A DNA stretch of 29,739 bases, taken from Pseudomonadota bacterium (GTDB lineage: Bacteria; Pseudomonadota; Gammaproteobacteria; Steroidobacterales; Steroidobacteraceae). The stretch is taken from assembly GCA_021780395.1 (NCBI GenBank), contig JAJXYU010000326.1, positions 1 through 29,739 on the forward strand. The letters run 5' to 3'. The notes beneath the pieces are model-generated. The model worked only from the letters and a program-made list of their open reading frames with translations, searched no databases and had not been told where the DNA came from. Made by a program: the position numbers and the translations under genes. Positions 18,302 to 26,746 of the stretch are shown one piece after another (positions within the stretch are counted from its first letter, which is position 1; each line of letters opens with the position of its first letter).

Positions 18302-19020
18302 GCGCGCGACCGAGCGGCCGCGCGCCGGACGAATTGCGCGCACTGGCGTTCACGCGTGGCTATACCCGACACGCGGAAGGCTCGGTGCTGGTCGGATTCG
18401 GCGACACCCGCGTGCTGTGTACCGCGACCGTGGAGGACGGGGTGCCGTCGTTCCTGCGCGGCAAGGGGCAGGGATGGATCACCGCCGAGTACGGCATGTT
18501 GCCGCGCGCGACGCACACGCGCGGCGCGCGCGAGGCGGTGCGGGGCAAGCAGTCGGGCCGGACGCAGGAGATCCAGCGGTTGATCGGCCGGAGTCTGCGC
18601 GCGATCGTCGATCTCAAGGCGCTCGGCGAGCGGACGGTCACGATCGATTGCGACGTCTTGCAGGCCGACGGCGGGACGCGCACCGCGGCGATCACCGGGG
18701 GCTACGTCGCGCTGGCCGACGCGATCGACACGCTGCTCGGGCGACGCACGCTGCGCGCGAACCCGCTGCACGGGCAGGTCGCCGCGGTCTCGGTCGGCAT
18801 CTACCGCGGGCTCGCCGTGCTCGATCTCGACTACGCCGAGGATTCCGATGCGGAGACCGACATGAACGTGGTGATGAACAGCGGCGGCGCCTTCATCGAG
18901 ATCCAGGGCACGGCCGAGGGTCACGCGTTCCGCCGCCACGAGCTCGACCGTCTGCTCGATCTGGCCGCCACCGGGATCGGCCGTCTGCACGCGGCGCAAA
19001 TCGGTGCGCGCGGCGGTTAG
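18298..19020 (+). CDS. rph: Ribonuclease PH
   Basis: Phosphorolytic 3' exonuclease that trims tRNA precursors. The 240-residue product is of normal length: [20 protein letters not shown] near the N-terminus, [33 protein letters not shown], the phosphate/catalytic region [19 protein letters not shown], and [18 protein letters not shown]. The ATG overlaps the phosphatase stop (ATGA) and the end overlaps rdgB by 17 bp. Confidence 0.97.
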   Translation: MSARPSGRAPDELRALAFTRGYTRHAEGSVLVGFGDTRVLCTATVEDGVPSFLRGKGQGWITAEYGMLPRATHTRGAREAVRGKQSGRTQEIQRLIGRSLRAIVDLKALGERTVTIDCDVLQADGGTRTAAITGGYVALADAIDTLLGRRTLRANPLHGQVAAVSVGIYRGLAVLDLDYAEDSDAETDMNVVMNSGGAFIEIQGTAEGHAFRRHELDRLLDLAATGIGRLHAAQIGARGG

Positions 19021-19636
19021 CCGACTGCTGATCGCCACCGGCAACCCCGGCAAGTGGCGCGAGCTCCGCGCGCTGCTCGAGGGCTTGCCGTTCCAGGTCG
19101 CGGGTCTCGCGGAGCACGCGGTCGCGCCTCCCGAGGAGACCGGCGCGAGCTTTCTCGAGAACGCCCTGCTCAAGGCGCGGCACGCACGCGCGGCGACCGG
19201 ACTCGGGGTGATCGCGGACGATTCGGGACTCGAGGTGGACGCGCTCGCCGGGGCGCCCGGCGTTCGGTCGGCGCGCTATGCCGGCCCCGGCGCGAGCGAC
19301 GCCGAGAACAACGCGAAGCTCGTCGCCGCGCTCGCCGGCGTGCCGCCGGAGCGACGCGCCGCCCGCTATCGCTGCGTGCTCGTCTACCTGCCGGCCGACC
19401 CGGCCGCCGCGCCGCTGCTCGCCGAGGGGACTTGGGAGGGCCGAATCGTCGATGCGCCGGGCGGCACGGCCGGCTTCGGATACGATCCGCACTTTCTCGT
19501 GCCCGACCTCGGCTGCACGGCGGCACAACTCGACCCGGCGCACAAGAACCGGATCAGCCATCGGGGCGTCGCGATGCGCGTCCTGCGGGAGCGCCTCGAA
19601 CGGCTCGCGCCGGGCGCCGGGGACCACCGCCGCTGA
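19004..19636 (+). CDS. rdgB: XTP/dITP pyrophosphatase
   Basis: House-cleaning enzyme that hydrolyses dITP and XTP to monophosphates. The 210-residue product has the family start [29 protein letters not shown], the metal-binding [13 protein letters not shown] (Asp72, Asp73), [19 protein letters not shown] and SHRGVAM. The GTG at 19004 is the only reasonable start; it lies inside the end of rph. Its stop is shared with the probable CTG start of hemW. Confidence 0.95.
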   Translation: MRAAVSRLLIATGNPGKWRELRALLEGLPFQVAGLAEHAVAPPEETGASFLENALLKARHARAATGLGVIADDSGLEVDALAGAPGVRSARYAGPGASDAENNAKLVAALAGVPPERRAARYRCVLVYLPADPAAAPLLAEGTWEGRIVDAPGGTAGFGYDPHFLVPDLGCTAAQLDPAHKNRISHRGVAMRVLRERLERLAPGAGDHRR

Positions 19637-20778
19637 ATACGCTGCCCCCGCTGTCGCTGTACGTGCACCTGCCATGGTGCGTGCGCAAATGCCCGTACTG
19701 CGATTTCAACTCCCACGAGCTGCGCTCGGCGCGTCCGGATCCGGCGTACATCGATGCGCTGCTCGCCGATTTCTCGGCCGAGCTCCCGTCGATCGGGAAC
19801 CGCCGGATCGAGACCGTATTCCTCGGCGGCGGCACGCCGAGCCTGTTCGCCGCCGATGAGATCGCCCGCCTGCTCGACGGGCTGCGCGCCCGCGCGCCGT
19901 TCGCGACCGACGCAGAGATCACGCTGGAAGCGAATCCGGGGACGGTCGAGCGCGGCACTTTCGCCGGTTATCGCGCGGCGGGAATCAACCGCGTCTCGCT
20001 CGGCGCGCAAAGCTTCGATGCCGCGGCGCTCGGCGCGCTCGGGCGGATCCATTCGCCGCGCGAGACGTTCGCGGCGGTCGAGGAGCTGCACGCCGCGGGC
20101 CTCGCGAACTTCAATCTCGACCTCATGTACGCGCTTCCCGGCCAGACCCCGGAACGCGCGCTCGCGGACGTCGTCGCGGCGTGCGCGCTCGGCCCGGCGC
20201 ACCTATCGCACTATGAGCTCACGCTCGAGCCGGGGACGCCGTTCCATGCGCGGCCACCGGTGCTGCCCGACGAGGATTCGGCGTATACGATGCAGGTCGA
20301 GTGCGGTCGCGCGCTCGCCGACGCCGGGTATCGGCAGTACGAGGTCTCGGCGTACGCGCGCGCGGGCGCGCGCTGTCGTCACAACCTGAACTACTGGGAA
20401 TTCGGCGACTACCTCGGCATCGGCGCGGGCGCTCACGGCAAGCTGAGCCTCGAGTTGCCAGCGCAGATCTGGCGCAGCGTGAAACCGCGGATGCCCGGCG
20501 CGTACGCGGCCGCCGCAATCGCAGGCCGATGCGGTGAACGAACGCGCGTCGCGCGCGCCGATCTGCCGTTCGAATTCCTGCTGAATGCGCTGCGCCTGAT
20601 CGACGGGTTCGACCGTGCATTGCTCGAGGAGCGCACCGGGCTCGCGATCGAATTCATCATGGCGCCGCTCGAGCGCGCGGTGCGGCGCGGTTTGCTCGAG
20701 GCTCGACCGGGCGGTTGGCGGCCGACCGCACTCGGCCGGCGCTTCCTCAACGACCTGCAGGCCGATTTCCTCGCCTGA
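19633..20778 (+). CDS. hemW: Heme chaperone HemW (radical SAM)
   Basis: Radical-SAM protein related to coproporphyrinogen dehydrogenase, now seen as a heme chaperone. It has LSLYVHLPWCVRKCPYCDFNSH with the cluster cysteines 16, 20 and 23, FLGGGTPSLF, EANPGTVE, NRVSLGAQSF, FNLDLMYALPGQT, and HNLNYWEFGDYLGIGAGAHGK-type sequence. The start is odd: no ATG, GTG or TTG precedes LPPLSLY. A CTG at 19633 aligns with residue 1 of E. coli HemW, overlaps the rdgB stop (CTGA) and has GGGGA 9 bases upstream. That start gives 381 aa. The next standard codon, GTG at 19663, would remove the first beta-strand. Confidence 0.95.
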   Translation: MNTLPPLSLYVHLPWCVRKCPYCDFNSHELRSARPDPAYIDALLADFSAELPSIGNRRIETVFLGGGTPSLFAADEIARLLDGLRARAPFATDAEITLEANPGTVERGTFAGYRAAGINRVSLGAQSFDAAALGALGRIHSPRETFAAVEELHAAGLANFNLDLMYALPGQTPERALADVVAACALGPAHLSHYELTLEPGTPFHARPPVLPDEDSAYTMQVECGRALADAGYRQYEVSAYARAGARCRHNLNYWEFGDYLGIGAGAHGKLSLELPAQIWRSVKPRMPGAYAAAAIAGRCGERTRVARADLPFEFLLNALRLIDGFDRALLEERTGLAIEFIMAPLERAVRRGLLEARPGGWRPTALGRRFLNDLQADFLA

Positions 20779-21020
20779 GCTTATGCACATCCCATCAGGG
20801 ACCCGCCTGAATGCGGCACCTACGACACATTGCAACGACAATAGGTCAAATGGTTTATATAACTCATTGTTTTAATAAGGCAAAATAGCCTGTCTATTTT
20901 TTGATCATCTCAACAGATTCGCTAATTTTCGCGCCTGTGCATCGACGAGGTATCCTTCCTCCACAGAGTTATCCACAGGAATTGTGGACAATCGTCCTCT
21001 GACGACGGCGGGTAGGGATC
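20779..21020. other. AT-rich intergenic region with DnaA boxes
   Basis: No gene seen. From about 20815 to 20930 the composition drops sharply (TTTATATAACTCATTG, TTTTAATAAGG), a striking contrast to flanking DNA. AAAATAG (20882-20888) and CTATTTT (20894-20900) form a weak stem followed by T residues, perhaps ending the hemW transcript. TTATCCACA (20969-20977) is a perfect DnaA box, and TGTGGACAA (20983-20991) is an inverted near-perfect one. Confidence 0.6.
20969..20991. promoter_or_regulatory. Inverted pair of DnaA boxes
   Basis: TTATCCACA (consensus) and, 5 bp on, TGTGGACAA (TTGTCCACA on the other strand, one mismatch). It lies about 45 bp upstream of the rpmE promoter and beside an AT-rich patch. 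It may titrate DnaA or regulate rpmE. Confidence 0.55.
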
Positions 21021-21035
21021 GGTGTCGCAGACCGC

Positions 21036-21064
21036 TTGTCGTCGTTCGGGCGAACGGCTAAACT
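21036..21064 (+). promoter_or_regulatory. Predicted sigma70 promoter of rpmE
   Basis: TTGTCG (21036-21041), a 17-bp spacer, TAAACT (21059-21064); each matches at 4 of 6. It predicts a leader of about 120 nt before rpmE. Confidence 0.5.
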
Positions 21065-21189
21065 TCGCGGCCCGTTTGGCGCCGGCGGATCGGCCCGGGA
21101 CGGCACGATCAGGCGGCATGGCGTCGCGTCGCGAGGCGCGCGGCGATTCTGCCCGGACGACACGTAGAGGACTCTCGAGGACCAGATTC

Positions 21190-21405
21190 ATGAAGGCCGG
21201 CATCCATCCCGAATACCAAGACATCACGGTGACCTGCAGCTGCGGGAATACTTTCAAGACGCGCTCGACGATCGGGCACGACTTGCAGATCGAAGTGTGT
21301 TCGAACTGCCACCCGTTCTACACCGGCAAGCAGAAGATCGTCGATACCGGCGGCCGGGTCGACAAGTTCCGCAAGAAATACGCGGCAGCCGCGACGCGCG
21401 GCTGA
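21190..21405 (+). CDS. rpmE: 50S ribosomal protein L31 (zinc-binding form)
   Basis: Large-subunit ribosomal protein. The 71-residue product is normal for L31: [39 protein letters not shown] and a basic tail. Cys16, Cys18, Cys37 and Cys40 show the zinc-containing C+ type, so a C-minus paralogue for zinc starvation may exist elsewhere. GAGGA stands about 9 bases before the ATG. It appears to be a single-gene transcript. Confidence 0.97.
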   Translation: MKAGIHPEYQDITVTCSCGNTFKTRSTIGHDLQIEVCSNCHPFYTGKQKIVDTGGRVDKFRKKYAAAATRG

Positions 21406-21418
21406 GGCAGAGCGCCGA

Positions 21419-21468
21419 TGGCGCCGGGACGCGGGTCCGGCGCCACGTACGCGGATCGGCGCGATCCG
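21419..21468 (+). terminator. Two palindromes after rpmE, possible terminator
   Basis: TGGCGCCGG (21419-21427) and CCGGCGCCA (21437-21445) make a perfect 9-bp stem with a 9-nt loop. CGGATC (21452-21457) and GATCCG (21463-21468) follow. There is no T-run, so this may protect the 3' end rather than terminate. The remaining 180 bp to gltA hold nothing I recognise. Confidence 0.4.
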
Positions 21469-21647
21469 GCGCCGTAGAACGCGAATCACTTCCCGTTTCA
21501 TCCCACGCGACGCATCCCACGCGACGCGACGAGTCGCGCCCGGCGCGGTTCGATCCGCGCGGCGCGGCCGCTTGCTTTCGTTGGCGCGCTCGTGCAAACC
21601 TTCCGAACCTCGATACCGGCGGGTCTCCTTGAGCAGTGGATGAGCGC

Positions 21648-22940
21648 ATGACCACGAAGTACGAACTGAAGAACCTGGCGACCGGCAAGACCTCCGTTCT
21701 CGAGGCGCGCAGCGGCACGATGGGGCCGCCAGTGCTCGACATCGCGCCGATACCGAAGGACCACGGGCTGTTCACCTTCGATCCCGGATTCATGGCGACC
21801 GCGAGCACCGAGAGCAAGATCACGTTCATCGACGGCGACGAAGGGATGCTGCTCTATCGCGGTTACCCGGTCGAACAGCTCGCCGAGAAGTCGACGTTCC
21901 TCGAAGTCGCGAATCTGTTGATCTACGGATCGCTCCCGTCGAAGCAGGAACTCGACGCGTTCCAATGCTCGATCACGCGGCACACGATGATCAACGAGCA
22001 GTTGCTGCGGTTCTTCGAGGATTTCCACCACAACGCGCATCCGATGGCGATGGTGTCGGCGGTGGTCGCATCGATGGCGGCCTTCTATCACGACAGCACG
22101 GACATCAATGACCCGCGACATCGGGAGATCTTCGCGCACCGCATCATCGCGAAGCTCCCGACGATCGCGGCGGCCGCCTACAAGCACTCGCTCGGCCAGC
22201 CGTTCGTCTACCCGCGCAACGATCTGCGGTACTGCTCGAACATCCTGAACATGCTCTTCGCCGTGCCCTGCGAGCCCTACTCGATCGATCCGATCGCCGC
22301 CGAGGCGCTCGACCTGCTGTTGATCCTGCACGCGGACCACGAACAGAACGCGAGCACCTCGACCGTCCGGCTCGCGGGGAGCACCGGCGCGAATCCGTAC
22401 GCGGCGATCTCGGCCGGCGTGTCGGCCCTGTGGGGGCCGGCGCACGGCGGCGCGAACGAAGCGGTGCTCGACATGCTCGAGTCGATCGGCACCGTCGCGA
22501 ACATCGAGTCGTTCCTCGCGCGCGTGAAGGACAAGCGCGACCACGTGCGGCTGATGGGATTCGGTCATCGTGTCTACAAGAACTTCGATCCTCGTGCGAA
22601 GATCATCCGCTCGATGTGCTACCGGGTGCTCGAGAAATTCGGTCACGCGGAGACGCCGTTGTTCGAACTGTCGCTGCGGCTCGAGGAAATCGCGCTGAAG
22701 GACGAATATTTCGTCTCCCGCAAACTGTATCCGAATGTCGACTTCTACTCCGGGATCATCTACAGCGCACTCGGGATCCCGCGTTCGATGTTCACGGTGA
22801 TGTTCGCGATCGCACGCACCGCCGGCTGGGTCGCCCACTGGCAGGAAATGGTCTCGGATCCGCACATGCGGATCGGCCGTCCCCGGCAGCTTTACACCGG
22901 GCCGACGCAGCGGGACTACGTGCCCCTCGATCGGCGCTGA
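21648..22940 (+). CDS. gltA: Citrate synthase, gammaproteobacterial type II
   Basis: Condenses acetyl-CoA and oxaloacetate to citrate, entry to the TCA cycle. The 430-residue product matches E. coli-type GltA in length and motifs: [35 protein letters not shown] (His266), [15 protein letters not shown] (His307) and [12 protein letters not shown] (Asp365), the catalytic triad. The ATG at 21648 is preferred to an in-frame GTG at 21636; neither has a strong ribosome site. One base separates its stop from the next start, so at least the propeller gene is cotranscribed. Confidence 0.97.
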   Translation: MTTKYELKNLATGKTSVLEARSGTMGPPVLDIAPIPKDHGLFTFDPGFMATASTESKITFIDGDEGMLLYRGYPVEQLAEKSTFLEVANLLIYGSLPSKQELDAFQCSITRHTMINEQLLRFFEDFHHNAHPMAMVSAVVASMAAFYHDSTDINDPRHREIFAHRIIAKLPTIAAAAYKHSLGQPFVYPRNDLRYCSNILNMLFAVPCEPYSIDPIAAEALDLLLILHADHEQNASTSTVRLAGSTGANPYAAISAGVSALWGPAHGGANEAVLDMLESIGTVANIESFLARVKDKRDHVRLMGFGHRVYKNFDPRAKIIRSMCYRVLEKFGHAETPLFELSLRLEEIALKDEYFVSRKLYPNVDFYSGIIYSALGIPRSMFTVMFAIARTAGWVAHWQEMVSDPHMRIGRPRQLYTGPTQRDYVPLDRR

Positions 22941-22941
22941 C

Positions 22942-24552
22942 GTGGTGCGGGCGGCACGCTCCCGCGCGCTCGCCGCGACGCTCGCCGTCGTTGCCTGGTC
23001 CGGCGCGGGTCTGGTGCGCGCCAGGGCGGCCGATCGGCCGTGCCCCGCCTCCGCGAATCCCGGCACGCCGGTCGCGATCGGTACCGCGGAGTGGAATGGT
23101 TGGGGACGCGACGACGGCAACAGCCGCTACCAGCCGGAGCCCGCGCTGCGCGCGACCGACGTCCCGAAACTCGCGCTGCGGTGGGCGTACGCGCTGGCGC
23201 CGGCGCGATCGTATTCTCAGCCGACCGTGGTCGGCGGCCGGGTGTTCGTCACGGGTTCGACCGGCTGGGTCTACTCGCTCGCGGCGCGTACCGGATGCAC
23301 CTACTGGACCTTCGACGCCGCCGCGCCGATCGATACGCCGATCGTGATCGGGGCGCTCGGCAAACCGGTCACGCTGCGGCCGCGTTGGCGCCGCTGGCAT
23401 CTGCAAAAGGCGCACATCCGGGTGCTCGAGCCGCCGAGCGCGGCGATCTTCGGAGACGCGGACGGAACGGTCACCGCGCTCGACGCGAGTCGCGGAACGC
23501 TCTTGTGGCGGGCCGCGCTCGGCGCGCGTCTGCACGGCTCCGTGAGCGCCGCGCCGGTCGTCGACGGCGGCCGCTTGTATGTGCCGATCGCATCGACGGC
23601 GGGCGATGGCGGCTGGCTGGTCGCCCTCGACCTCACGAGCGGTGCGATCCTGTGGCAGTCGCCGCCGCTCGTCACCCCGCCCGCGGGCGACGGCGGTACG
23701 GCCGCCCCGACGTCGCCGACGATCGACTCGCGCCGGGGCGCGCTCTACGTCGCGATCGGTGATGCCGGGACCCTCGTCGCGTTGAATCTCGCCGACGGCA
23801 CGCTGCGCTGGACAGGGCAGGCACCTCCCGATCCGATTCTGCCGGCGCCATCCGCGACGCCGCCGAAGCCTGCGAAGAGCCGCTCCAAGCGGCACGGGCG
23901 TGCGGCCGCATCCGCGGTCGCGGCGCGGGCCGGGACCCCGGCGCGACCGCCGACCGCCGACCCGCCGATCCTCGAGTCCTTGGCGAACGGCCGGCAGGTG
24001 CTGCTCACCACGAGCGCGGCGGGCGTCGTCGACGCGTTCGATCCGGATCGCGGGACGCTGCTGTGGCGCACCCCGGTGCTGTCGGTCGCCGGCGGCGTCG
24101 ACTGGAGCCATGCCGCGGACCATCGCAAGGTGTATGTCGCGGCGGCGAGCCGGGTTCCGCGGGCCGGTCGCGACAACGCGGTGATCGCCGCGATCGACAT
24201 CGCGACCGGCGTGCTGCGCTGGCGCAAGGCCGCGCCGCAGCCCGATTGTGCGGTGACCGGTGGCTGCGATCCGGTCCGGGCGCATGCGGTCACGGTGATT
24301 CCCGGGATCGTGTTCTGTGGTTCGCACGACGGCCACCTTCGGGCCTACTCGACGATCGACGGCATGATGGTCTGGGACTTCGATGCGGCGCACGAGCTGC
24401 CGACGGTCAACGGGGGGCTGGTACACGGCGGTCCCCTCGATCGCGACGGGCCGACGGTCGTCAACGGCATGGCGTTCGTCGACGCGGTCGATCGCCCGCG
24501 CGGCGGGCCGACCGCCGGACTGGTGCTCGCGTTCTCGGTCGACGCGAAGTGA
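22942..24552 (+). CDS. Exported PQQ-type beta-propeller protein
   Basis: The 536-residue product starts at a GTG (22942; another GTG follows at once) with a signal peptide (LAATLAVVAWSGAGLVRARAAD). It resembles polyvinyl-alcohol-dehydrogenase-like quinoproteins: WNGWGRDDGNSRYQP, PTVVGGRVFVTGSTGWVYSL, RTGCTYWTFDA. I count seven tryptophan-docking motifs of the AxDxxxGxxxW form (for example ALDASRGTLLW, ALDLTSGAILW, AFDPDRGTLLW, AIDIATGVLRW), so an eight-bladed fold is likely. There is no CxxCH, so no fused cytochrome c. An odd Pro/Lys/Arg/Ala-rich insert (about 295-340) interrupts the blades. Whether it binds PQQ or is only structural is unknown. It lies 1 bp after gltA and 19 bp before the protease gene. 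Confidence 0.85.
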   Translation: MVRAARSRALAATLAVVAWSGAGLVRARAADRPCPASANPGTPVAIGTAEWNGWGRDDGNSRYQPEPALRATDVPKLALRWAYALAPARSYSQPTVVGGRVFVTGSTGWVYSLAARTGCTYWTFDAAAPIDTPIVIGALGKPVTLRPRWRRWHLQKAHIRVLEPPSAAIFGDADGTVTALDASRGTLLWRAALGARLHGSVSAAPVVDGGRLYVPIASTAGDGGWLVALDLTSGAILWQSPPLVTPPAGDGGTAAPTSPTIDSRRGALYVAIGDAGTLVALNLADGTLRWTGQAPPDPILPAPSATPPKPAKSRSKRHGRAAASAVAARAGTPARPPTADPPILESLANGRQVLLTTSAAGVVDAFDPDRGTLLWRTPVLSVAGGVDWSHAADHRKVYVAAASRVPRAGRDNAVIAAIDIATGVLRWRKAAPQPDCAVTGGCDPVRAHAVTVIPGIVFCGSHDGHLRAYSTIDGMMVWDFDAAHELPTVNGGLVHGGPLDRDGPTVVNGMAFVDAVDRPRGGPTAGLVLAFSVDAK

Positions 24553-24571
24553 TGTCAGCAGGGAGAATCCG

Positions 24572-26119
24572 ATGAAAAGCCGCTCCGATGGATTCGGGAT
24601 CTTTTCGGCGCTCGCGATCGGCGTGCTGCTCGCCTGCGTGGCGACCGTGCGGGCCGTCGCCGCGTCCGCACCGACCGACGATGTGTCGAACTCCGTCGTG
24701 AAGATCTTCGCGACGATGCGTTATCCAAACCCCTATCGACCGTGGACCAGGCAGGGGCCGGCCGAGATCAGCGCCTCGGGGGTCGTGATCGGCGGCGACC
24801 GCATCCTCACGAATGCGCACGTCGTGCTGTATGCGGCGCAGATCGAGGTCCAGGGGCACGAGTCCGGCGACAAGATCCCGGCGCACGTGGTCGCGGTCGC
24901 GCCGGGGATCGACCTCGCCGTGTTGCAACTGGACGATCCCGCGTTCTTCCGCGCGCATCCGCCGCTCGCGCGCGCGGCCGGGCTGCCGCGGGTGAAGGAT
25001 ACCGTGCTCGCGTACGGCTTCCCGACCGGCGGCACGTCGCTGTCGATCACCAAGGGGATCGTCTCGCGGATCGAATTCGTTCCGTACAATTTCCCGGTCT
25101 CGGGATTGCGGATCCAGATCGACGCGGCGATCAACCCGGGCAACAGCGGCGGCCCGGCGGTCGTCGACGGGCGAATGATCGGACTCACGTTCAGCCGGCT
25201 CGGCAACGCCGAGAACATCGGCTACATCATCCCGAACCAAGAGATCGACCTGTTCCTCTCCGAGATCCACGATGGCCGATACCTCGGCAAGCCCGCCATG
25301 TACGACGCGCTGCAGACGCTGCAGAACCCGGCGCTGCGCGCGTTCCTGAAGGTGCCCCCGTCGGTTCATGGCGTGGTCGTCTACCGGCCCTACGACGCGG
25401 CCGCCGGCTATCCGCTGAAGCAATGGGACGTGATCACGCGGATCGGCGACACGCCGATCGACGACGAGGGCATGGTGAAGATCCGCGACGACTTGCGCGT
25501 GGATTTTCGCTACCTCGTGCAGAAACTCGCGCGCAACGGGCGGCTTCCACTCGAGATCGTCCGCGACGGCACGTCGCGGCGAATAGAGCTGCCGGTCGAT
25601 TCCGCCCGGCACACGCTCGTCCAGAACCTCGACGGACGATACCCCTCGTACTTCATCTACGGGCCGCTGGTATTCTCGAAGGTGTCCTGGCAGTTCCTGT
25701 CGTTCCTGCAGAACGCGAACCTCGCCCGTACGATCGGCCTGATCGACAGCCCGCTGCTGTCCGCGGCGCTCGACCGGCCGACACCGCAACGCCGGGAACT
25801 CGTCGTGGTCGCCTCGCCGTTCTTTCCGAGCCAGCTCGCGATCGGCTACTCGAATCCCCTCGGATGGGTCGTGTCGAGCGTCGACGGCGTGCGGATCGGC
25901 AGCCTCGATCAACTCGTCGAGGTGCTGCGCGACGCGCGCGGCAAGTTCGTGACCTTCGAGTTCGACCAGAACACGGGGGAGGCGTTCGTATTCCCGCGGC
26001 GCGCGATGCTGGCCGCGACGGCGAAGATCCTCAGCGACAACGACGTGCGGGCACAGGGATCCGCGGACACGATGGCCGTGTGGCGGGCGGCACGGACGCG
26101 GCCGTCGGCCGGACCCTAG
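24572..26119 (+). CDS. Deg/HtrA-type serine protease with PDZ-like domains
   Basis: Periplasmic trypsin-like protease. The 515-residue product has an N-terminal signal or anchor (FSALAIGVLLACVATVRAVA) and the complete triad His83 (LTNAHVV), Asp114 (GIDLAVLQL) and Ser192 (INPGNSGGPAV). It has a PDZ-like part near 270-350 and a C-terminal region (SNPLGWVVSSVDGVRIGSLDQLVEVL, VTFEFDQNTGEAFVF) that reminds me of Deg9/Deg10-like proteases rather than classical DegP. GGGAGA lies 6 bases before the ATG. It probably shares a transcript with the propeller gene; the pairing could mean envelope quality control. Its TAG is interlocked with that of the convergent neighbour. Confidence 0.9.
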   Translation: MKSRSDGFGIFSALAIGVLLACVATVRAVAASAPTDDVSNSVVKIFATMRYPNPYRPWTRQGPAEISASGVVIGGDRILTNAHVVLYAAQIEVQGHESGDKIPAHVVAVAPGIDLAVLQLDDPAFFRAHPPLARAAGLPRVKDTVLAYGFPTGGTSLSITKGIVSRIEFVPYNFPVSGLRIQIDAAINPGNSGGPAVVDGRMIGLTFSRLGNAENIGYIIPNQEIDLFLSEIHDGRYLGKPAMYDALQTLQNPALRAFLKVPPSVHGVVVYRPYDAAAGYPLKQWDVITRIGDTPIDDEGMVKIRDDLRVDFRYLVQKLARNGRLPLEIVRDGTSRRIELPVDSARHTLVQNLDGRYPSYFIYGPLVFSKVSWQFLSFLQNANLARTIGLIDSPLLSAALDRPTPQRRELVVVASPFFPSQLAIGYSNPLGWVVSSVDGVRIGSLDQLVEVLRDARGKFVTFEFDQNTGEAFVFPRRAMLAATAKILSDNDVRAQGSADTMAVWRAARTRPSAGP

Positions 26120-26730
26120 GTCGGCGAGTCGACCAGCGCCAGGACCTCGCGCAGATCCGCGCGCCGCATCGGACGGCCGTCGACGGGTGAATACGGCGCC
26201 TGGCGGATCCCATCGACCGGGAACACCGTCGCGTCGATCGTGCGTTCGCCGGCCTGGAAGCGCAGCGCCGGAAAGCTCACGCTGCGATCGGCGTCCATCT
26301 TCAGCCGGTGCTCGCGGATCGAGTGCGGTATGCCGACCTCCATCAGGCGCATCGCGACCGCCTCGGCAAAATCCGCAAACACATGCAGGCTGATGTCGCT
26401 GTGCGCGGTCGCGGTGCCGGCGAGCACCGGCCCGACCAGGCGCGGTTCGAACTCGCCGAGCAGCCGCATCGCGTCGATCGCCGCGCGCCGCTGTTCCTTG
26501 AGGCGCGCGCCGTGCGCGGTGCCGCCGAACAATCGCTGGCGCTCCCGCAGCGCCGCCTCGATCTCGAGGTTGCTCGGCAGCGCCGCGGCATCCGCGATCC
26601 CGAGCCGCTCCGCCGCCTTGCGCTTCGCCTGACCGTAATCCTCGATCCCGTGATCGCCGATCCAGCGCGCGGCCTCTTCGGCGAGCAGGCGACGCAGATC
26701 CTCGGCGCGCTGGGAAAACCGTTTCGTCAT
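26116..26730 (-). CDS. Conserved hypothetical, nucleotidyltransferase-like
   Basis: The 204-residue product starts at the ATG at 26730 (MTKRFSQRAEDLRRLLAEEA). It looks like a gammaproteobacterial protein family that I know only as uncharacterised: an N-terminal helical part with IGDHGIEDYGQAKRKAAERLG and LPSNLEIEAALRERQRLF, then VGPVLAGTATAHSDISLHVFAD. That segment resembles the GS/GT...DxD signature of nucleotidyltransferases, though the second Asp is not clear. No membrane segment. It lies 16 bp after mrcA and is probably cotranscribed. Confidence 0.75.
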   Translation of the reverse strand: MTKRFSQRAEDLRRLLAEEAARWIGDHGIEDYGQAKRKAAERLGIADAAALPSNLEIEAALRERQRLFGGTAHGARLKEQRRAAIDAMRLLGEFEPRLVGPVLAGTATAHSDISLHVFADFAEAVAMRLMEVGIPHSIREHRLKMDADRSVSFPALRFQAGERTIDATVFPVDGIRQAPYSPVDGRPMRRADLREVLALVDSPT

Positions 26731-26746
26731 CGCGGCGTCGCGCCCG

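Noticed and set aside
20779..21020. Chromosomal replication origin
   Set aside because: Only two DnaA boxes and none of the usual neighbours (dnaA, dnaN, rpmH, gidA, mioC).
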